Shown here: piece by piece, positions 58,828 through 64,000 of the stretch
Layout: every line of letters begins with the position of its first letter
Numbering within the stretch: the first letter of the stretch is position 1
Assembly: GCF_040954835.1 (NCBI RefSeq)
Contig: NC_090712.1
Coordinates: 6,891,284 to 6,955,283 of the forward strand
Direction of reading: 5' to 3'
Origin: Lepisosteus oculatus
Lineage: Eukaryota > Chordata > Actinopteri > Semionotiformes > Lepisosteidae
Length of the DNA: 64,000 nucleotides
Translations under genes and position numbers: made by a program
The notes under the pieces: generated by a model
The model's database searches: none
What the model saw: the letters and a program-made list of their open reading frames with translations, nothing else
What the model was told of the DNA's origin: nothing

Positions 58828-58983
58828 CCAATCGGATGAACCAATTTGAAGTCTGCGCTGACAGTATCCAATCACCGAATTAAAAGATCGAAGCGGCTCG
58901 CTAATTGGTGAGAACATTTAGATCAACTTAGCGCTGATTGGTTGGCGGATTTGCGTGCAGGCGCGTAGAAACCGACAACAAAC
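58828..58983 (+). promoter_or_regulatory. dpy30: dpy30 promoter with five CCAAT boxes
   Basis: Five CCAAT pentamers lie within 114 bp: 58828, 58841 and 58868 on the plus strand, 58904 and 58937 on the minus strand (ATTGG). They cover about -156 to -43 from the ATG, the position and density expected of an NF-Y driven, TATA-less promoter. A YY1-like AACATGGCGG overlaps the start codon. Confidence 0.7.
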
Positions 58984-58993
58984 ATGGCGGACG
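58984..58993 (+). CDS. dpy30: dpy30 exon 1
   Basis: Only 10 coding bases (Met-Ala-Asp plus one G), then donor GTGAGT. The ATG has a good context (AACATGG) and overlaps a YY1-like site. Confidence 0.9.
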
Positions 58994-61065
58994 GTGAGTT
59001 GATGATTGAGGATTTTAGGCACTGTTTTTCTTGAATTTTGAATTAAAATGTCCACACTCGAGCATTTCTCGGCAATGTGCATGTAGTTAAGTTGACGTAG
59101 TACCGCTGAGGTTTATTAAGGGTTGGTTTTCACATTCGTAGGAGGCCGTTTCTGTTTTGCAACTGGGGCCTCTGTTGTCAAGCAAAGAGAGTTGCGGGTT
59201 TGTAAATGAAAAGTCTAAAGTCTTGTGTTGTATAGGGAAGATGTAGCGTTGATGATCGGGTATTTTGGCCATTTACATGGTATACGGTGGCAGGCATCGA
59301 ACAGGAGTCTGGCTGCAGGTGGTCGAAACAAGGAAATTGAAGAGTTTGTCTCATGACTTAGCACAATGAGTATCCTGGCCGCACGCACTCATTACCACAC
59401 AACGCACGCTGTTTCTGAAAAAGGGCCACATATACACTCAAAGACATAAACCAGTGATAGGGAGAAAACCTAAAAGGGCATTAAATTGACATTTCATGAA
59501 AAGAGAGAACGTTACCAAGAATTACGTCGAACTGGGCCCTTGTCTAACGTGGTGGTATTGAGAAGAGGTGTCATCTAAAACGCGTTTGTTAGCTCGGATT
59601 TTTTGTGAAGTTTTAAACGCCTTGTTACGTGTTATAGGGTGCTTGTTTTTGTTACGAATAGTACTGAAATCTAATTTGCATCTTAATTTTTCTTAATATC
59701 AAGTATTTTTTGTTACACCCTTGGTGTAATGACGTTTTGATCTTTACGTCAGTTATGCTGTTCTTTTGACTGATACTTAGATGCATGAAATTAATGCCGT
59801 GAAAGTTGTCAATGGGATTATTGTCAGATGTATTTGACGTAATGGTTCATTCCATTTAAGTTGAAATGTTCCCACTTTGTTTCTTGTTGTAAATAAGTCC
59901 AAAAGTATTCTTTCAACAGTCTTAAGGATTTTCTTTCTTCTAGATCACACTGACGCAGAGCAAACCCTGGAAGGTCACACACCTGTAAGTTAAGATAATT
60001 ACTTATGCTTACAACACTGCAGTTTTAGAATAACACTAATAGGTAACTGGTGATTGGATTTTTTGTCACTAACTGTTTTGCTTTTTTACTTAAGGTTGCA
60101 GAAAATCCGCATGCAGATTATGGTCTCACAGAAAATGTACAGGTACATGATATGATACTTCTATAACATCACTTTTTTAACATGTATATCATAGGCTGTT
60201 TAATATGCACATTTCCCCCTTTGTCCTTCAGAGGATAGTGGAAAATGAGAAATCCAGTGCCGAAAAGGTTTCAAAGCAGAAGGTAGATCTACAGTCACTT
60301 CCAACACGAGCGTATCTGGACCAGACTGTTGTACCTATTCTTCTACAGGGCCTTTCTGTGCTGGCCAAAGAGAGGTAAAAAGATCTAATTAGATCTAAGA
60401 AATGTCATATTGCATGCTTTTAATGAGGATTTGGACAGGCTTTGCATGTCATTCCTGTAATTTGGATGCAGACGAGTATTGAAAGGTTGCAATAGTTTTA
60501 AAAAGTGTGCTAAATTGTAGAATAGCAGGCTGATATTATGGTGTAGTCTATGGGGCTTTTATGTTAATTATAAATCTAAGCCTGCAAATTACAAAATGTT
60601 CTATATCACTATTTACTTTGTTTAAAATAAAGTATAATACTTATCCCATAATCCCCCGATCACCCATGTGCTGGTACTGTGAATTATTTTGTTTTAGCTT
60701 AAAGTTTTAATTTTATAATTTTTTAAATGAGTAATTTCACTTCAAAATGTTACTAAGTTTGCTTACTAAACAGATACCATACAGGTGCCTTTCATCAAGA
60801 TTGTAAAGTTGAATCAAAACAATAAAATGAATCCTTTTGTCTTTCTGATTAGAATACTTAATGCCATGAGCATTTATCTCTTGAAGTTGTGCTTGGCAAT
60901 TTAATTTACAGAATCCCATTAGAATGTTCTGAAGTGCCTAATGTTAACCAAGAGTAATTGTGATCTCTGTATATTGGTGTACTTTTTTTCAGACCTCCAA
61001 ATCCCATTGAGTTTTTAGCAGCATATCTTCTTAAGAACAAATCACAATTTGAAGATCGGAATTGA
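58984..61065 (+). CDS. dpy30: DPY30, core subunit of SET1/MLL H3K4 methyltransferases (complete, 5 exons)
   Basis: DPY30 is a small dimeric nuclear protein that docks on ASH2L and stimulates histone H3K4 methylation by SET1/MLL complexes. The five exons (58984-58993, 59944-59984, 60095-60142, 60232-60374, 60993-61065) sum to 315 bp, giving 104 residues (human 99). All introns are GT-AG. Residues about 1-47 are an acidic, variable tail. The Dpy-30 motif occupies about residues 55-100 ([20 protein letters not shown], then [19 protein letters not shown]), with the helix-turn-helix dimer surface intact. The C-terminus is [10 protein letters not shown]. It is head-to-head with spast, as in human, and convergent with psen2. 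Confidence 0.96.
59944..59984 (+). CDS. dpy30: dpy30 exon 2
   Basis: 41 bp with acceptor CTTTCTTCTAG and donor GTAAGT. Encodes [14 protein letters not shown]. Confidence 0.9.
60095..60142 (+). CDS. dpy30: dpy30 exon 3
   Basis: 48 bp with acceptor TTACTTAAG and donor GTACAT. Encodes [16 protein letters not shown]. Confidence 0.9.
60232..60374 (+). CDS. dpy30: dpy30 exon 4
   Basis: 143 bp with acceptor GTCCTTCAG and donor GTAAAA. Encodes [20 protein letters not shown] and then most of the Dpy-30 motif ([20 protein letters not shown]). Confidence 0.96.
60993..61065 (+). CDS. dpy30: dpy30 exon 5 (last)
   Basis: 73 bp including TGA, with acceptor TTTTTTTCAG. Encodes [20 protein letters not shown] then DRN. 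Confidence 0.96.
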
Positions 61066-61451
61066 CTCCTGGGCAGGCAGCTGAGAATCGCCATCTCCAT
61101 CTTCACATTACTTAGCATTTACAGACTTTTTAATGTTTTTTTTAAATCTTTATCTGTTAACAATATAATTGCTGGATAAAAAATGGTATTTCATTGCAGA
61201 ATTGTAGTTTATGCGGATATTGTTCTACCTGATATTACTGCATTATGATGACTGTTTTATTTGATGGAACGAAAATGGTTGAAATGTTCATATACTGCAA
61301 TGCCTCAAGGTGTAATGTCAATCTTGATGAATGGAGCAAGTATTGAAGACCGCAGGAAAATGCATACATGCTTTTATACAACTGAAAAACTGCATGTGTA
61401 AATGCTAAATGTTACTTTACCTGTTTGATCGTAATGAAGCAATATTTGACT

Positions 61452-61457
61452 AATAAA
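61452..61457 (+). terminator. dpy30 poly(A) signal
   Basis: AATAAA about 390 bp after the dpy30 stop codon. It is the first canonical signal there, implying a 3' UTR of about 0.4 kb. Confidence 0.7.
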
Positions 61458-61874
61458 AGGTTAAAACCATCTGTGGTTTATGTAAATGTTTTACAGATCC
61501 AACATTGTTTTAAGTCTGAGGAGAAAAATAGATTACATATTTAGTAGGCACACGTTTTTTTTTTGGTTTCTTTCTCCTATGATATACCATATAAATTGTC
61601 TATTTTGCTTGTACTCTGCTTGGGTTTGAAGAATGTGGTGATCACTAATAGGATAGGAAAGTAAGATCTGTTTCCTTGTTTTGTGTTTACCTAATGCTGT
61701 AGTACATCACTGTACATAAACTGTTTTATATAGCACTGGAGTTGAGTAAAGAGAAAACTGCCCATGAGAAGTGCTATATTATAGAATTTTCACTTTCTGA
61801 GGCTGAGGCACACTTTTTCTACTTAAGTCAAAACTATTTTACACTTCATATCTGTTAAAGTAAGGTATAAACAG

Positions 61875-61880
61875 TTTATT
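61875..61880 (-). terminator. Candidate psen2 poly(A) signal
   Basis: AATAAA on the minus strand, about 680 bp past the psen2 stop codon and about 420 bp from the dpy30 signal. The two convergent transcripts would not overlap if both are used. Confidence 0.5.
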
Positions 61881-62559
61881 ATAGAACACATTGAAAATGG
61901 TACACAATGATAAAGTCACATTTTGGACAATTTTCTAATCATTTCAAACGGATACAAAATAAAATTTCACTTTTGTTACATTCTATAAAATATACATTTT
62001 TCAATATAAAGACAATTTTAGATACATTCACACCATTTAACAAATGCATATAACCACAACTTTTGCTATAAATGAATATTAAACATGTTTAGCACCATGA
62101 TTTTTAGTGCTTTTGTTCCAGTGTTAAATTAATATTTTTGTTTTGTCTCCATTTAAAATAGAAATATGGTCCTTTGAATTACTTCGTTTAAAATCTTTAA
62201 ATAGAAGTATTGCACAAATACAAACCAGTCCAGCCATACATTTAAACTCATTTCTAAAGAATATTCTGAATTCAACGTTAATCAACATTCCTTAAATCAT
62301 CACAATTAAAAAAAACAAGTTATGATTTAAAATTTATAAAACAACTGCACCAATGAGTATTGGTTTCATTAATTTGGGTGTCAGTCTCTTCAAGCTGTCA
62401 TTACACCAGTAATATACATTACTAAAAATAAACATAAAATAGTACTTCATTGTTTTTTTTACATATCTGCATTAAACCTCTAGTGGCACATTGTAGAAAC
62501 TAAACAACACCAGTTTAATCGAGTGGGCATCCCCATCTGTAAATATCTTGTACACAGAG
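61881..62559 (-). other. psen2: psen2 3' UTR (inferred)
   Basis: AT-rich sequence downstream of the presenilin stop codon without coding potential. It ends at the AATAAA near 61875 if that signal is used. Confidence 0.5.

Positions 62560-64000
<1,441 letters not shown>

Overview
This window is vertebrate nuclear DNA, most likely from a ray-finned fish. The evidence is multi-exon genes with GT-AG introns, CpG-rich promoters, and fish-type interspersed repeats, including SINEs with 5S rRNA-derived heads and L2-like fragments. A non-teleost or early-branching fish is possible given the fairly long introns and the repeat types, but the species cannot be read from the sequence. There is no bacterial-style operon, CRISPR array or complete mobile element.

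Layout: (1) 2.06-5.65 kb, minus strand: the first two recognisable coding exons of a non-visual, neuropsin-like opsin. The rest of the gene runs off the left edge. (2) About 5.8-33.8 kb: a long gene-poor interval with SINE, L2-like and retroelement-tail fragments, a probable solo LTR and one CpG-rich ORF of unknown meaning. (3) 35.78-56.99 kb, minus strand: a complete spastin gene (spast), 17 coding exons encoding 596 residues in one continuous frame once spliced. (4) About 57-59 kb: a head-to-head intergenic region between spast and dpy30. It holds a CpG-rich spast promoter with an NRF1-like palindrome, an AT-rich insertion, a CTCF-like site and a five-CCAAT-box dpy30 promoter. (5) 58.98-61.07 kb, plus strand: complete dpy30, five exons, 104 residues. 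(6) 62.56-64.0 kb, minus strand: the last exons of presenilin-2 (psen2), convergent with dpy30 and running off the right edge.

The genes are housekeeping or neuronal cell-biology genes that act separately: spastin severs microtubules, DPY30 is a core subunit of SET1/MLL histone H3K4 methyltransferases, and presenilin-2 is the catalytic subunit of gamma-secretase. The head-to-head spast/dpy30 pair matches the human arrangement. I see no new multi-gene system. The most interesting points are regulatory: a dual spastin start with a stop codon abutting the first ATG, a frame-neutral exon 4, SINE-borne and intergenic CTCF-like motifs, and the CCAAT array. Exon boundaries were placed by hand from splice signals, reading-frame continuity and remembered family sequence. 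No alignment was run.
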